Origin: Lachnospiraceae bacterium
GTDB lineage: Bacteria > Bacillota > Clostridia > Lachnospirales > Lachnospiraceae
Length of the DNA stretch: 64,000 nt
NCBI GenBank assembly: GCA_004557975.1
Contig: SFEV01000017.1
Coordinates: forward strand, 11,589 to 75,588
Direction of reading: 5' to 3'
Position 1 is the stretch's first letter. Each line of letters begins with the position of its first letter. Below, one piece after another: positions 1-7,718 of this stretch. The notes beneath the pieces are model-generated. The model had not been told where the DNA came from and did no database searches. It worked only from the letters and a program-made list of their open reading frames with translations. Position numbers and translations under genes: made by a program.

Positions 1-2
1 GA

Positions 3-1277
3 CCGCTTACATATGAAGCAGATACCATGTATTATTTTTATGCGGAGGATCTTGCAGGAAATAAGAGTCATCCGGTGGCAACTACGATGGAACAGTCCCG
101 GGAAATTGTGCTTGGTAACAGTGAAATGTCTCTGTTTCCGGATGAGACTGTGTATCTGCAGGTGGATGGAAATCCCTGCGGTTCACTGCTGAACGGGCTT
201 ACGTTTGAGAGTATGAATCCATCCGTGGTGACAGTAAGCAATACCGGGCTGGTGACTGCCGTCGGAGAAGGTTCTACCGTTATCCGGGTAAGTGCCGACG
301 GGCTGGAGGATGTGACGTGTCCTGTTGAAGTAAGCCGGGAGAGAAGCGTAACGATCAGTGCAGTCGGTGACTGTACACTGGGCACCGATGAATCCTTTAA
401 TACAAATACAAATTTTCAGGCTTTTGACTCAGTAAACGGACATTCCTATTTCTTTGCAAATGTAAGCGATATTCTTGAAAATGATGATGCGACTTTTGCA
501 AATCTTGAGTGTGTGTTTACGACAGAGACTACCCGCGAGGTGAAACAGTACGCATTCAGGGGTTCTCCGGATTATACGGAAATTCTGCAGGACGGTTCGG
601 TGGAGGTTGTAACGCTGGCAAATAATCACAGCAGTGATTACGGCGCACAGAGTCTGGATGATACGAAGCAGTATCTTGAGGAGGCAGGGATTGATTACTG
701 TACCGGAGATACGATTGCATTCAGAAATCTGAAGGGAATCCGGACAGCGTTTATTGGTATTTACGTGCTTAATGACGGGATGGGACGCGAGGAGCAGGTG
801 CGTGAGACAATTGCAGCGGCAAAATCCCGGGGAGCGCAGCTGGTGATTGTGGGCTTCCACTGGGGAAGCGAGAAGGCAACACAGCCGGATGATACGCAGG
901 TCGTGCTGGCACACACGGCGGTAGATTGTGGAGCTGATCTTGTTGTCGGACATCATCCCCATGTTCTGCAGGGAATCGAAAAGTACAATGGAAAGTATAT
1001 TGTGTACAGCCTTGGCAATTTCTGTTTCGGAGGAAACAGCACACCGTCCGATATGGATACGGTGATCTTCCGTCAGACCTTCACAATCTGTGACGGAGAG
1101 GTACAGGACGATGATCAGATTGAGATTGTTCCGTGCAGCATTTCTTCGACGGCCGGGTACAACAATTATCAGCCGACTCCGGCCACCGGTTCGGAAGCAG
1201 AACGGATTATCGGCAGGGTCAATGAATACAGCGCCTCCTATGGTCAGACGTATACAGCGTCCACAGGTCTGGACTGA
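3..1277 (+). CDS. CapA-family (PGA_cap) metallophosphatase-like protein with Ig-like repeats, 5' partial
   Basis: The reading frame is open to the left edge, so the gene begins outside the window; 424 residues are visible. The first part resembles bacterial Ig-like domains: an AEDLAGN segment, then a Big_2-type stretch with MNPSVVTVSNTGLVTAVGEG around residues 70-90. The rest is a CapA domain with SAVGDCTLG, ANLECVF, LANNHSSDYG and VVGHHPHVLQGIEKYNGK, the metal-ligand and fold signatures of the family. CapA proteins belong to the calcineurin-like superfamily and are linked to poly-gamma-glutamate capsule export, but many clostridial homologues have no known substrate. The Ig-like part suggests surface exposure. 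A strong terminator follows at 1383-1417. Family call firm; substrate unknown. Confidence 0.85.
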   Translation, partial: PLTYEADTMYYFYAEDLAGNKSHPVATTMEQSREIVLGNSEMSLFPDETVYLQVDGNPCGSLLNGLTFESMNPSVVTVSNTGLVTAVGEGSTVIRVSADGLEDVTCPVEVSRERSVTISAVGDCTLGTDESFNTNTNFQAFDSVNGHSYFFANVSDILENDDATFANLECVFTTETTREVKQYAFRGSPDYTEILQDGSVEVVTLANNHSSDYGAQSLDDTKQYLEEAGIDYCTGDTIAFRNLKGIRTAFIGIYVLNDGMGREEQVRETIAAAKSRGAQLVIVGFHWGSEKATQPDDTQVVLAHTAVDCGADLVVGHHPHVLQGIEKYNGKYIVYSLGNFCFGGNSTPSDMDTVIFRQTFTICDGEVQDDDQIEIVPCSISSTAGYNNYQPTPATGSEAERIIGRVNEYSASYGQTYTASTGLD

Positions 1278-1307
1278 TACGCGTCTGCTGCGGGAGCATT
1301 AAAAATG

Positions 1308-1352
1308 AAGCGGATATTCGCAATCTGCTTCGCTGTTTGCTCATAACCGAAT
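1308..1352. repeat. Hairpin repeat, copy 1 (REP-like)
   Basis: A short element related to copies at 4050-4119 and 36949-37017. It contains the inverted repeat AAGCGGAT with a 7-nt loop and ATCTGCTT, one change from the other copies, followed by the shared TTGCTCATAACCGAAT. Here a different hairpin follows (CTGAAA, 7-nt loop, TTTCAG, 1353-1371). It lies about 220 bp upstream of the RAYT-like gene. Confidence 0.6.
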
Positions 1353-1382
1353 CTGAAAATCTGTATTTCAGTGCGGACTCAG

Positions 1383-1417
1383 GAAGATGTAACAATTTGT
1401 TGCATCTTCTTTTTTTG
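1383..1417 (+). terminator. Intrinsic terminator after the CapA-like gene
   Basis: A 12-bp stem (GAAGATGTAACA paired with TGTTGCATCTTC, one T-G wobble) with a 3-nt loop runs straight into seven or eight T residues. Confidence 0.9.
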
Positions 1418-1500
1418 GTTTGAAGAAAACTGCCATATCCGGGCAGCAGAAAAAGTGTCATCCCACACAGAAATAATATGACACTAATTGTATAATTATG

Positions 1501-1529
1501 TTGAAAAATGTTTATAGATATGATAATAT
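1501..1529 (+). promoter_or_regulatory. Possible promoter for the RAYT-like gene
   Basis: TTGAAA at 1501-1506, 17-bp spacer, TAATAT at 1524-1529, about 40 bp before the start codon. Confidence 0.45.
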
Positions 1530-1571
1530 CGCGACTACAGGGGGAAGTAATGATTTGGGGAGGAGTTATAT

Positions 1572-2141
1572 ATGGGGGAATCAAAAAATGTCTATTATCA
1601 CATCCTGGAGGGCAATTGCTACGCCTTTGCAGACGAGCGTACAAAAAAGAAGCTGCTTGATCTGATCTGCGCTGCGCAGCGGGAGGCCGGCTGGACTGTC
1701 TATGCGTTCTGTGTTGCGGATGATGGCGCACATTTCGTGACAGAGTCAGAAAGCCTGATTCAGATCAATACAGATTTTGCACACATTGCTGATCTGTTTC
1801 GGCAGGAATGCAGAAGGACGCTGCCTGACTGGTGGGGAGAAGCCGTTGATATCCGTATCGGAGAAGGAAAACAGCTTTGCACGGAGCGTGAAATTGTTGA
1901 GTGCTGCCGCAGAATTCACCTTCTGCCGCTGGAAAGATCGTACGTGGAGCACCCCGGCGATTACTGGTGGAGCAGTTATGTCACTTATACAGATTGTTAC
2001 AGGTGGGAGCTGGTCAGCTGCACCAGAGTTTTGCAGTATTTTTCATCTGATGAAGCAAAGGCGCATCATGCACTGCGGAGATATCACAAAGAAACCGTCA
2101 CACCGTGTGATTTCTATAACGATTCTGAGATTGAAATGTGA
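1572..2141 (+). CDS. RAYT-type (Y1/IS200-like) transposase homologue with catalytic residues lost
   Basis: This 189-residue protein follows the layout of REP-associated tyrosine transposases. It has an N-terminal YYHILEGN matching the YHVTSRGN strand, then GWTVYAFCVADDGAHFV where the family has a MPNHxHLL (HUH) motif, and HPGDYWWSSY where the family has WPWSSY. The first histidine of HUH is replaced by glycine (GAH). The tyrosine expected in the Y-x-x-x-NPVRA helix is arginine (CCRRIHLLPLERS). Both losses predict no nicking activity, so this is a decayed or domesticated homologue. GGAGGAG lies 7 nt before the ATG. The frame is intact over the family's usual length, which argues against recent decay. 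Homology is by pattern only and was not tested by search. Confidence 0.7.
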   Translation: MGESKNVYYHILEGNCYAFADERTKKKLLDLICAAQREAGWTVYAFCVADDGAHFVTESESLIQINTDFAHIADLFRQECRRTLPDWWGEAVDIRIGEGKQLCTEREIVECCRRIHLLPLERSYVEHPGDYWWSSYVTYTDCYRWELVSCTRVLQYFSSDEAKAHHALRRYHKETVTPCDFYNDSEIEM

Positions 2142-2192
2142 CGCGGGTTATTATTAAAAAACATATCTTTTTCTTAAAAAAATCGAAACTCT

Positions 2193-2221
2193 GTGACAAG
2201 AAAAAGGAAAAGTGCTAGAAT
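2193..2221 (+). promoter_or_regulatory. Promoter for the lipoprotein gene
   Basis: GTGACA at 2193-2198, 17-bp spacer and TAGAAT at 2216-2221 with an extended -10 (TGC before it). Confidence 0.6.
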
Positions 2222-2298
2222 GTCCACGTATATTATAGAAGAGACAGAAGTATTGTGATCCGCCGCCGGGAAGAGGCGGCAGAGAGGGGAGTGCATTT

Positions 2299-2898
2299 AT
2301 GAGACGAAGGATTATATTACTTGCAGCAGTGGCGGTGTCAGTGTCAGCCGTACTGGTCCTGACGGCCTGTACATCTTCTGAAAAGGCGGGACAGACATCA
2401 GGCGGCCAGAATGCGGAAGGTACACAGAATGATACACAGAATACAGGTTCCGGTACACAGGAAGCGGCAGACAGTACACCGGGCAGTTCATCATCGGACA
2501 GCTCTTCCGGTCTGGAAAATACATCTGCAGCGCAGCCTGACCAGTCGGCGGATGAGCCGGTCGGCGATGTGATTCCGGATGAGGATGCAGATGCGGCCGA
2601 GAACGATGTGAGCGGTGCGGAGGATGTGGATTCATGGTCAGGGACATACACAACAGATACGGAGACTCTTACTGTGAATCTGATAGATGCGGAGACCATT
2701 TCCTTTTCCTTTGCGCAGTCCGGTATTTCAGGGACGGCACAGGTCAGCGGAACACAGGCCGTGTACAAAGGGGATGACCATCATGATGTCGTATTCAATC
2801 TGAATGGAACAGTCCTGAATGTGGCAGTGTCAAGCGAGGAAGATTTCGACGCTTCCGGTTCCCCGTTAAACGGCTCTTTTATCCGGACAGCCAATTAA
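2299..2898 (+). CDS. Putative lipoprotein of unknown function
   Basis: The 199-residue product starts with a lipoprotein signal: positive MRRR, a hydrophobic stretch and the lipobox VLTAC, with Cys near residue 26 as the predicted lipidated residue. A long low-complexity linker rich in Ser, Thr, Gly, Asp and Glu covers roughly residues 28-115. A compact C-terminal part of about 80 residues contains WSGTYTTDTETLTVNLIDAE and a run of short hydrophobic strands, consistent with a small beta domain. I do not recognise the family. It is expected on the outer face of the membrane. It has its own promoter-like site (2193-2221), and no operon partner is evident. Confidence 0.75.
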   Translation: MRRRIILLAAVAVSVSAVLVLTACTSSEKAGQTSGGQNAEGTQNDTQNTGSGTQEAADSTPGSSSSDSSSGLENTSAAQPDQSADEPVGDVIPDEDADAAENDVSGAEDVDSWSGTYTTDTETLTVNLIDAETISFSFAQSGISGTAQVSGTQAVYKGDDHHDVVFNLNGTVLNVAVSSEEDFDASGSPLNGSFIRTAN

Positions 2899-2940
2899 AT
2901 TTCTGTACTTTATTTTGTGCATGGTACCTCAAAAATCCAG

Positions 2941-2969
2941 TTGCTAAGCAGTAACAAAGGTGCTATATT
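2941..2969 (+). promoter_or_regulatory. Promoter for the PAP2 gene
   Basis: TTGCTA at 2941-2946, 17-bp spacer, TATATT at 2964-2969 preceded by TGC (extended -10). Confidence 0.5.
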
Positions 2970-3050
2970 AGTACCGCCGAAAACTGAATTGTTTTGTATG
3001 AATGAAATCAGATCATAAAGGATCTGATGGCAGTGAATGGGGAGAACAGT

Positions 3051-3734
3051 ATGGGAATAGAAAAGGTGAAGAACTGGTTTAAGAAAAACCCGTTGATGAT
3101 CTCAGTGTGTTATCTGATTTTCTATCTGAGTGCGTTCCACTGGCTTGAGGAAAATGTTGTTCCGAAGTACATTATTCATTGTAAGCTCGATGAGATGCTG
3201 CCGTTTTGCGAGGAATTCATCATTCCGTACGTATTCTGGTATTTTTACGTGGTTGGCGCTTTTCTCTGGTTTAACAGGCGGGGCTGGAAGGACTACTCGA
3301 AGCTGTGTCTGATGGTATTTTCCGGACTGACGATCTGTCTTGGAATTTATTTTGTATTTCCGACAGGACTGAATCTTCGTCTGGCATCCAATACCCATGA
3401 GACAGGTTTCCTTTACAATGTGGTGGGCCTGCTCCGGGCGATTGATACACCGACAAATGTATGTCCGTCGATCCACGTGATGAATACTGTCATGATTTTC
3501 CAGGCAGTGTGCAGTCTCGATAATCTGAAACACAGAAGACTTACGATTGCAGTGCATGGAGTGATTATGGTACTGATCTGTGCATCTACTGTATTTCTGG
3601 ATCAGCATTCTGTTATTGATGTTGTCTGTGGCGTAATGATGAGCTTCGTTCTTCACGGACTCGTTTATAAAGTAGAGTGGAGAGAAGAGCTGGCGCGCAG
3701 GAAAGAAAATGCAGGAATTCGCAGAATTTCATGA
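3051..3734 (+). CDS. PAP2-superfamily membrane phosphatase/phosphotransferase
   Basis: A 227-residue integral membrane protein with about six hydrophobic segments. The C-terminal half carries PAP2-type motifs: CPSIHVMNT (the SxxH catalytic-base motif) and, about 35 residues on, LDQHSVIDVVCG, where His and Asp match the second histidine motif. The layout resembles the short PAP2 proteins of Firmicutes related to Aur1/IPC synthase, which act on lipid phosphates at the membrane surface. The ATG at 3051 is preferred over 3027 because GGGGAG lies 6 nt before it. Substrate unknown; undecaprenyl or phosphatidyl phosphates are possible. Confidence 0.8.
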   Translation: MGIEKVKNWFKKNPLMISVCYLIFYLSAFHWLEENVVPKYIIHCKLDEMLPFCEEFIIPYVFWYFYVVGAFLWFNRRGWKDYSKLCLMVFSGLTICLGIYFVFPTGLNLRLASNTHETGFLYNVVGLLRAIDTPTNVCPSIHVMNTVMIFQAVCSLDNLKHRRLTIAVHGVIMVLICASTVFLDQHSVIDVVCGVMMSFVLHGLVYKVEWREELARRKENAGIRRIS

Positions 3735-3768
3735 AAGTTCAAAAATTTGAAAAATTAGAAAAAAGTTC

Positions 3769-3797
3769 TTGACTTTCTGAATGGTTCATAATATAAT
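3769..3797 (+). promoter_or_regulatory. Promoter of the tRNA pair
   Basis: TTGACT at 3769-3774, 17-bp spacer, perfect TATAAT at 3792-3797, 35 bp before tRNA-Val. Confidence 0.85.
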
Positions 3798-3832
3798 GAT
3801 GAAGTGAGCTGAGGTAATCAGCTCACAGATAT

Positions 3833-3905
3833 GGGGTCTTAGCTCAGCTGGGAGAGCATCTGCCTTACAAGCAGAGGGTCATAGGTTCGAGCCCTATAGG
3901 CCCCA
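3833..3905 (+). tRNA. tRNA-Val (anticodon TAC)
   Basis: 73 nt folding as a full cloverleaf: 7-bp acceptor stem GGGGTCT/AGGCCCC with one wobble, D arm, a 5-bp anticodon stem TCTGC/GCAGA with loop CTTACAA, and a T arm with TTCGAGC. CCA is not encoded. Confidence 0.97.
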
Positions 3906-3918
3906 TACAACCGAATAT

Positions 3919-3992
3919 GGCGGAATAGCTCAGTTGGCTAGAGCACACGGTTCATACCCGTGGTGTCGAGAGTTCAAATCTCCCTTCCGCTA
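3919..3992 (+). tRNA. tRNA-Met (anticodon CAT)
   Basis: 74 nt, cloverleaf with anticodon loop TTCATAC on stem CACGG/CCGTG and T loop TTCAAAT. The anticodon stem lacks the three G-C pairs of initiator tRNA, so it is elongator Met. An Ile2 (lysidine) identity cannot be fully excluded. It is 13 nt after tRNA-Val and probably cotranscribed. Confidence 0.93.
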
Positions 3993-4002
3993 CTTGATAA
4001 AG

Positions 4003-4040
4003 TCCGAAAACCATATCAGGGGTTTTCGGATTTTTATTTT
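4003..4040 (+). terminator. Terminator of the tRNA pair
   Basis: Ten-bp perfect stem TCCGAAAACC/GGTTTTCGGA with an 8-nt loop, followed by a T-rich run. Confidence 0.93.
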
Positions 4041-4049
4041 TCCGGAAAA

Positions 4050-4119
4050 GTCAGGCGGATATTTGCAATCCGCTTCACTACTTGCTCATAACCGAATAAC
4101 TGCTTCGCAGTTTATCAGA
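4050..4119. repeat. Hairpin repeat, copy 2 (REP-like)
   Basis: Near-identical to 36949-37017: first hairpin GCGGAT/ATCCGC, then the shared TTGCTCATAACCGAAT, then a second hairpin AACTGC-TTC-GCAGTT. It lacks the third hairpin and the closing ATTCGGTT strand present in the 37-kb copy, so it looks like a truncated version. Confidence 0.75.
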
Positions 4120-4134
4120 AATTAACTGGCCTGG

Positions 4135-4188
4135 TCTGTTTTGATAAAAATGGCTATTTATTTCATGACAGTTTGTGCATATAATGCT
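4135..4188. repeat. 54-nt repeat before the peptide importer, copy A
   Basis: Differs by one base from 37209-37262. Both copies lie upstream of a gene on the + strand and contain TATAAT (here 4179-4184), so the repeat may carry a promoter or a shared operator. Weaker similarity extends about 25 nt upstream of both copies. Confidence 0.75.
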
Positions 4189-4192
4189 GGTA

Positions 4193-4218
4193 TGTAACTG
4201 TTCAGGACAGGCCGAATC
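4193..4218. repeat. 26-nt repeat, copy A
   Basis: TGTAACTGT, a small hairpin ending GACAG, then GCCGAATC. A related copy with three mismatches is at 29330-29355, there in the opposite orientation to its downstream gene. Confidence 0.5.
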
Positions 4219-4299
4219 TCTTGATACGTTTTCAATTCATATTATTTATAATATTGCAGACAGAGAGATCGGAAAACAGGAAATAAGCAGGAGGACATT

Positions 4300-5820
4300 A
4301 TGAAAAAAAGAGCTTCTTTTATTTTGGCACTGACGCTTGCAGCTTCGCTGCTGGTCGGTTCGGGAAAAGTTGTATTGGCAGGAGAGAACAATACGTTTAT
4401 CTACGCAACTGCGGCATCCGCCACATCGCTGGATCTTCACCGGGAAATTACGCAGAATAATGCCTTTGCCATTGACAAGATTTTTGAGCCTCTGGTACTC
4501 TTTGATGAGGATGGCATTGTAGGTGACTGGCTGGCAGAGTCCCATACGATCAGCGATGACGGTCTCGTGTATACATTTGTACTGCGGGACGGACTGAAGT
4601 TTTCTGACGGTACGGATGTGACTGCGGAGGATGTAAAATTTTCTCTGGACAGACATCTTGAGGTGGAGGGTCCGCTTCCGCTGGAGGCAGATATCGCTTC
4701 TATTGAGGCAACAGATGATAAGACTGTGGTGATTACCCTGAATCAGGCGTACACTCCTTTCTTCTCCGAGCTGGCCAACTTCTCAAACGGTATTCTGCCA
4801 AAGGATTTCGGCGGAAAGACCGAAGAAGAATTTTTCCAGAACCCGGTGGGTACCGGTCCTTTCGCAGTGGACGAGTGGGATCCGGCAGGTGATCTGACTT
4901 TTGTCCGCAATGAATATTACTGGAGAGGTACCCCTTCCATCGAAAAGCTGGTGTACAAGGTTGTGGATGACGACAACCAGGCAATCAATCAGCTGAAGAC
5001 CGGTGAAGTGGATGCGGTGGCTGATCTGAGCTACGCCAATGCGGCTGAGATTGACGGAAATGCAGAGACAGCGGTCATTACAGGCGGAAGCTGGAACGTG
5101 GAGGAGATCTTCTTTAACACGCTGGATGAACATTTTTCTGACGTGCACGTCCGTCGTGCACTGGCGCTGGCCATTGATCGCGAAGCGATCACCCAGGCGC
5201 TTACCTTCGGCTATGGAGAAGTGGCGAATACAGTTCTTCCCAATGCCATTCGATACAATACAACAGATTCTGTAAATGCCCTGAATCTGGATCTGGAGGC
5301 TGCAAAGGAGGAGCTTGCACAAAGCGCATATCCGGATGGATTTGATACGACGGTCAGCATTGCTTCCGGCAACAATGTCCGTCTTCAGGAAGCACAGATT
5401 CTGCAGGCGGCCGGCGCTCAGATCGGCATTAACATTGAAATCGATGCAAAGGAAATCGCTGCTTTCCGTGAGGACTTTAAGGCGCTGAACTTTTCAATTA
5501 TGATCAACAGTGCCACGGCAGATTACCCGGATGCGGATTCCATTTTTGCTTTCCAGGTGGATCCGGAAGGCTTCAGCCAGTGCTACTGGACCAGCTACAA
5601 AAGTGATGAGGCTGTGAAGCTGCTGAAGGAAGGTCAGGTGACACCTGACGGCGACGAGAGAGCGGCGGTCTATGCAGACCTGCAGCAGGTTCTGGCAGAT
5701 GATGTACCGTACATTCCGCTTTATTATCCGAGTATCACAGTCGGCATACGGAGCAATGTGGAGGGACTGGTGATTCTTCCCAACGGAAGTGCGAGATTCG
5801 AGAACGTTACATTCAACTGA
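4300..5820 (+). CDS. ABC importer substrate-binding protein, peptide/opine family (SBP_bac_5)
   Basis: This 506-residue extracytoplasmic protein is of the DppA/OppA class. A signal peptide covers about residues 1-28 (MKKR, hydrophobic core, VVLAGEN). Family signatures follow: FEPLVLFDEDG, YTFVLRDGLKFSDGTDVTAE near residue 90, NPVGTGPFAVDEW, and LALAIDREAI. It delivers peptides, opines or nickel complexes to the permeases encoded next. There is no cysteine near the signal end, so it lacks the lipobox usual in Gram-positive binding proteins. It heads a five-gene ABC operon and is separated from the permease gene by two hairpins, a typical arrangement for making more binding protein than membrane parts. 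The actual ligand cannot be read from sequence. Confidence 0.92.
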   Translation: MKKRASFILALTLAASLLVGSGKVVLAGENNTFIYATAASATSLDLHREITQNNAFAIDKIFEPLVLFDEDGIVGDWLAESHTISDDGLVYTFVLRDGLKFSDGTDVTAEDVKFSLDRHLEVEGPLPLEADIASIEATDDKTVVITLNQAYTPFFSELANFSNGILPKDFGGKTEEEFFQNPVGTGPFAVDEWDPAGDLTFVRNEYYWRGTPSIEKLVYKVVDDDNQAINQLKTGEVDAVADLSYANAAEIDGNAETAVITGGSWNVEEIFFNTLDEHFSDVHVRRALALAIDREAITQALTFGYGEVANTVLPNAIRYNTTDSVNALNLDLEAAKEELAQSAYPDGFDTTVSIASGNNVRLQEAQILQAAGAQIGINIEIDAKEIAAFREDFKALNFSIMINSATADYPDADSIFAFQVDPEGFSQCYWTSYKSDEAVKLLKEGQVTPDGDERAAVYADLQQVLADDVPYIPLYYPSITVGIRSNVEGLVILPNGSARFENVTFN

Positions 5821-5827
5821 CAAGTCA

Positions 5828-5884
5828 GCAGACACAGACAGTGTCTGCAGTGCAGATATGGGGAACGGTGAAAACACCGTTCCC
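5828..5884 (+). promoter_or_regulatory. Tandem hairpins between binding-protein and permease genes
   Basis: Two perfect stems: GCAGACAC/GTGTCTGC (5828-5848, 5-nt loop) and GGGAACGGTG/CACCGTTCCC (5861-5884, AAAA loop). No T-run follows, so they look like mRNA-stabilising or partial-attenuation structures rather than a full terminator. Confidence 0.7.
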
Positions 5885-5911
5885 AAATTGTGATATTGGA
5901 AGGATTGCCCT

Positions 5912-6895
5912 ATGAACGAACAGAGTGGTATAACAGAACAGGACTTTCGGAAAAAAATATTTTGGAAATGGCTGAGGAGCGCCTTTTTGCGCTCCCTTCT
6001 TGTCATTTTTTTTGTGATGATTGCAGTTTTCTTTATCATACGCCTTGTTCCGGGTGATCCGGCAGTGATGATACTGGGGGAGCATGCCACAGAGGATTCT
6101 ATAGAGGCGATGCGGGAGCAGCTGGGTGTGAATCTTCCTGTTTCACAGCAGTTTCTCCGGTTTCTTTCCAATATCTTCCGGCACGGGGACACAGGCGATT
6201 CACTGAAATACGGTATTTCCAGCCGTGAGATGGTACTGCGTTTTGCACCTGTATCCCTGTCGCTGGCAGGTTTTGCCATGGTAATCACAGTCATTGTGAC
6301 TGTGCTGCTTTCTTTTCTGGCGGCCACGCACAAAGACGGAATTTTCGATCATATTGTCCGTGTGATTCCGGCTTTCACCCAGGGAATGCCTGTGTTCTGG
6401 ATTGGCCTGCTGTTTATTCTGCTCTTTGCGGTACACTGGCGTATTTTTCCGGTAGGCGGCATGAAAGAAGGGCCTTTTGGTCTTCTGTACAGCCTGACGC
6501 TCCCGGCGATTACTGTTTCCTTCGGGCAGATTCCACCTCTGGTCCGGTCTTTGCGGGAGCGGCTTGTGGAGGTGCTGAATGCTGATTTTGTGATCACATT
6601 GAAGGCGGCCCGGATTCCCTCCCGGAGGATTTTCTTCGGCCATGTGCTGCGCAATGCTTTCGTGCCGACGCTGATGCTTTTTTCGGTGAATCTGTCGTAC
6701 CTGATAGGCGGAACGCTGGTCGTGGAGCAGGTGTTTGGAATCAGGGGCGTTGGAAAGCTGCTCTTCGAGGCAATTTCAAACCGTGATTTTCCGCTGGTAC
6801 AGGCCATTGCACTGTACTGCGCGGTGTTTGTTGTGATAATCAGTTTCCTGACGGACCTGATCGCTCACTGGGCAGATCCGGGAACGGAGGCCTGA
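5912..6895 (+). CDS. ABC importer permease, DppB type
   Basis: 327-residue inner-membrane permease. After a short cytoplasmic N-terminus there is a transmembrane helix with FFIIRLVPGDPAV, the hallmark start of DppB/OppB proteins. The binding-protein-dependent transport domain follows, and the EAA-type coupling loop TLKAARIPSRRIFFGHVLRNA is around residue 235. It pairs with the DppC-type permease whose start codon lies 1 nt after this stop. Together they form the channel for the dipeptide/oligopeptide-type importer. Alternative substrates in this family are nickel chelates and opines. Confidence 0.93.
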   Translation: MNEQSGITEQDFRKKIFWKWLRSAFLRSLLVIFFVMIAVFFIIRLVPGDPAVMILGEHATEDSIEAMREQLGVNLPVSQQFLRFLSNIFRHGDTGDSLKYGISSREMVLRFAPVSLSLAGFAMVITVIVTVLLSFLAATHKDGIFDHIVRVIPAFTQGMPVFWIGLLFILLFAVHWRIFPVGGMKEGPFGLLYSLTLPAITVSFGQIPPLVRSLRERLVEVLNADFVITLKAARIPSRRIFFGHVLRNAFVPTLMLFSVNLSYLIGGTLVVEQVFGIRGVGKLLFEAISNRDFPLVQAIALYCAVFVVIISFLTDLIAHWADPGTEA

Positions 6896-6896
6896 A

Positions 6897-7718
6897 ATGA
6901 GAGAGAAGAGAATACGGAAAAAGACGTTGATGATCGGAATGATCATGATGGGCCTGCTGGCTGCACTGGCAGTTCTGGCTCCGCTGATCTGTTCCTGCGA
7001 TCCATTGGAGCAGGACCTGTACAATGTTCTGAAGGCTCCGGGGAGCAGCGGACATCTTCTGGGGACTGACCAGCTGGGACGTGATATCCTGGCGAGGCTT
7101 CTCTATGCCGGGCGGACCGATCTGGCGGTGATGGTGTTGGCGGAGATTATTCCGTTCTTCACCGGAACATTTCTCGGCATGGTCTCCGGATATTTTGGCG
7201 GAAGGGCGGAATGGGTGATTACGCTGGTGACGGATACCTTTATTGCTTTTCCTTATTATCTGCTGGTCATTGTGGTGGCTTTCGCCACAGGGGCAGGCAT
7301 TCATGGTATTTTTATTACGTTTATGCTGGTGGGCTGGCTGGTGTATGCCCGGGTTGCCAGAGGGGTGACATCTTCTCTGCGCAGAAGTGAGTGGGTGGAA
7401 GCGGCAAAAATTATGGGATATTCGGATCTGCGCATTCTGGTGACAGAGGTGTTCCCGAACGTGCTGCCACAGGCTGTTGTGGTGCTGATGACAGATATGG
7501 CGGCACTGCTGGTAAGTATTGTCACCCTCGGATATCTCGGCATCGGTATCACGCCTCCCACGCCGGACTGGGGAATGATGATTTCGGAAGGGCAGAGTTT
7601 TGTTACAACGGCCTGGTGGCTTTCGGTGCTGCCCGGTCTGATGGTAGTGTATACCGGTATTGCCCTGTCACTGCTGGGTGACGGGCTGGCTGATTTCTGG
7701 AGGCGGGACAGTGTCTGA
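6897..7718 (+). CDS. ABC importer permease, DppC type
   Basis: 273 residues with an N-terminal transmembrane helix, then HLLGTDQLGRDILARLLYAG, the signature of DppC/OppC permeases, and an EAA loop with EAAKIMGYSDLRILVTEVFP near residue 170. It is translationally packed between the DppB-type gene and the first ATPase gene, whose predicted GTG start overlaps its last codons. It forms the second half of the membrane channel. Confidence 0.93.
   Translation: MREKRIRKKTLMIGMIMMGLLAALAVLAPLICSCDPLEQDLYNVLKAPGSSGHLLGTDQLGRDILARLLYAGRTDLAVMVLAEIIPFFTGTFLGMVSGYFGGRAEWVITLVTDTFIAFPYYLLVIVVAFATGAGIHGIFITFMLVGWLVYARVARGVTSSLRRSEWVEAAKIMGYSDLRILVTEVFPNVLPQAVVVLMTDMAALLVSIVTLGYLGIGITPPTPDWGMMISEGQSFVTTAWWLSVLPGLMVVYTGIALSLLGDGLADFWRRDSV

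Noticed and set aside
3934..4125. Small frame over tRNA-Met and the repeat.
   Set aside because: It runs through a tRNA and its terminator.
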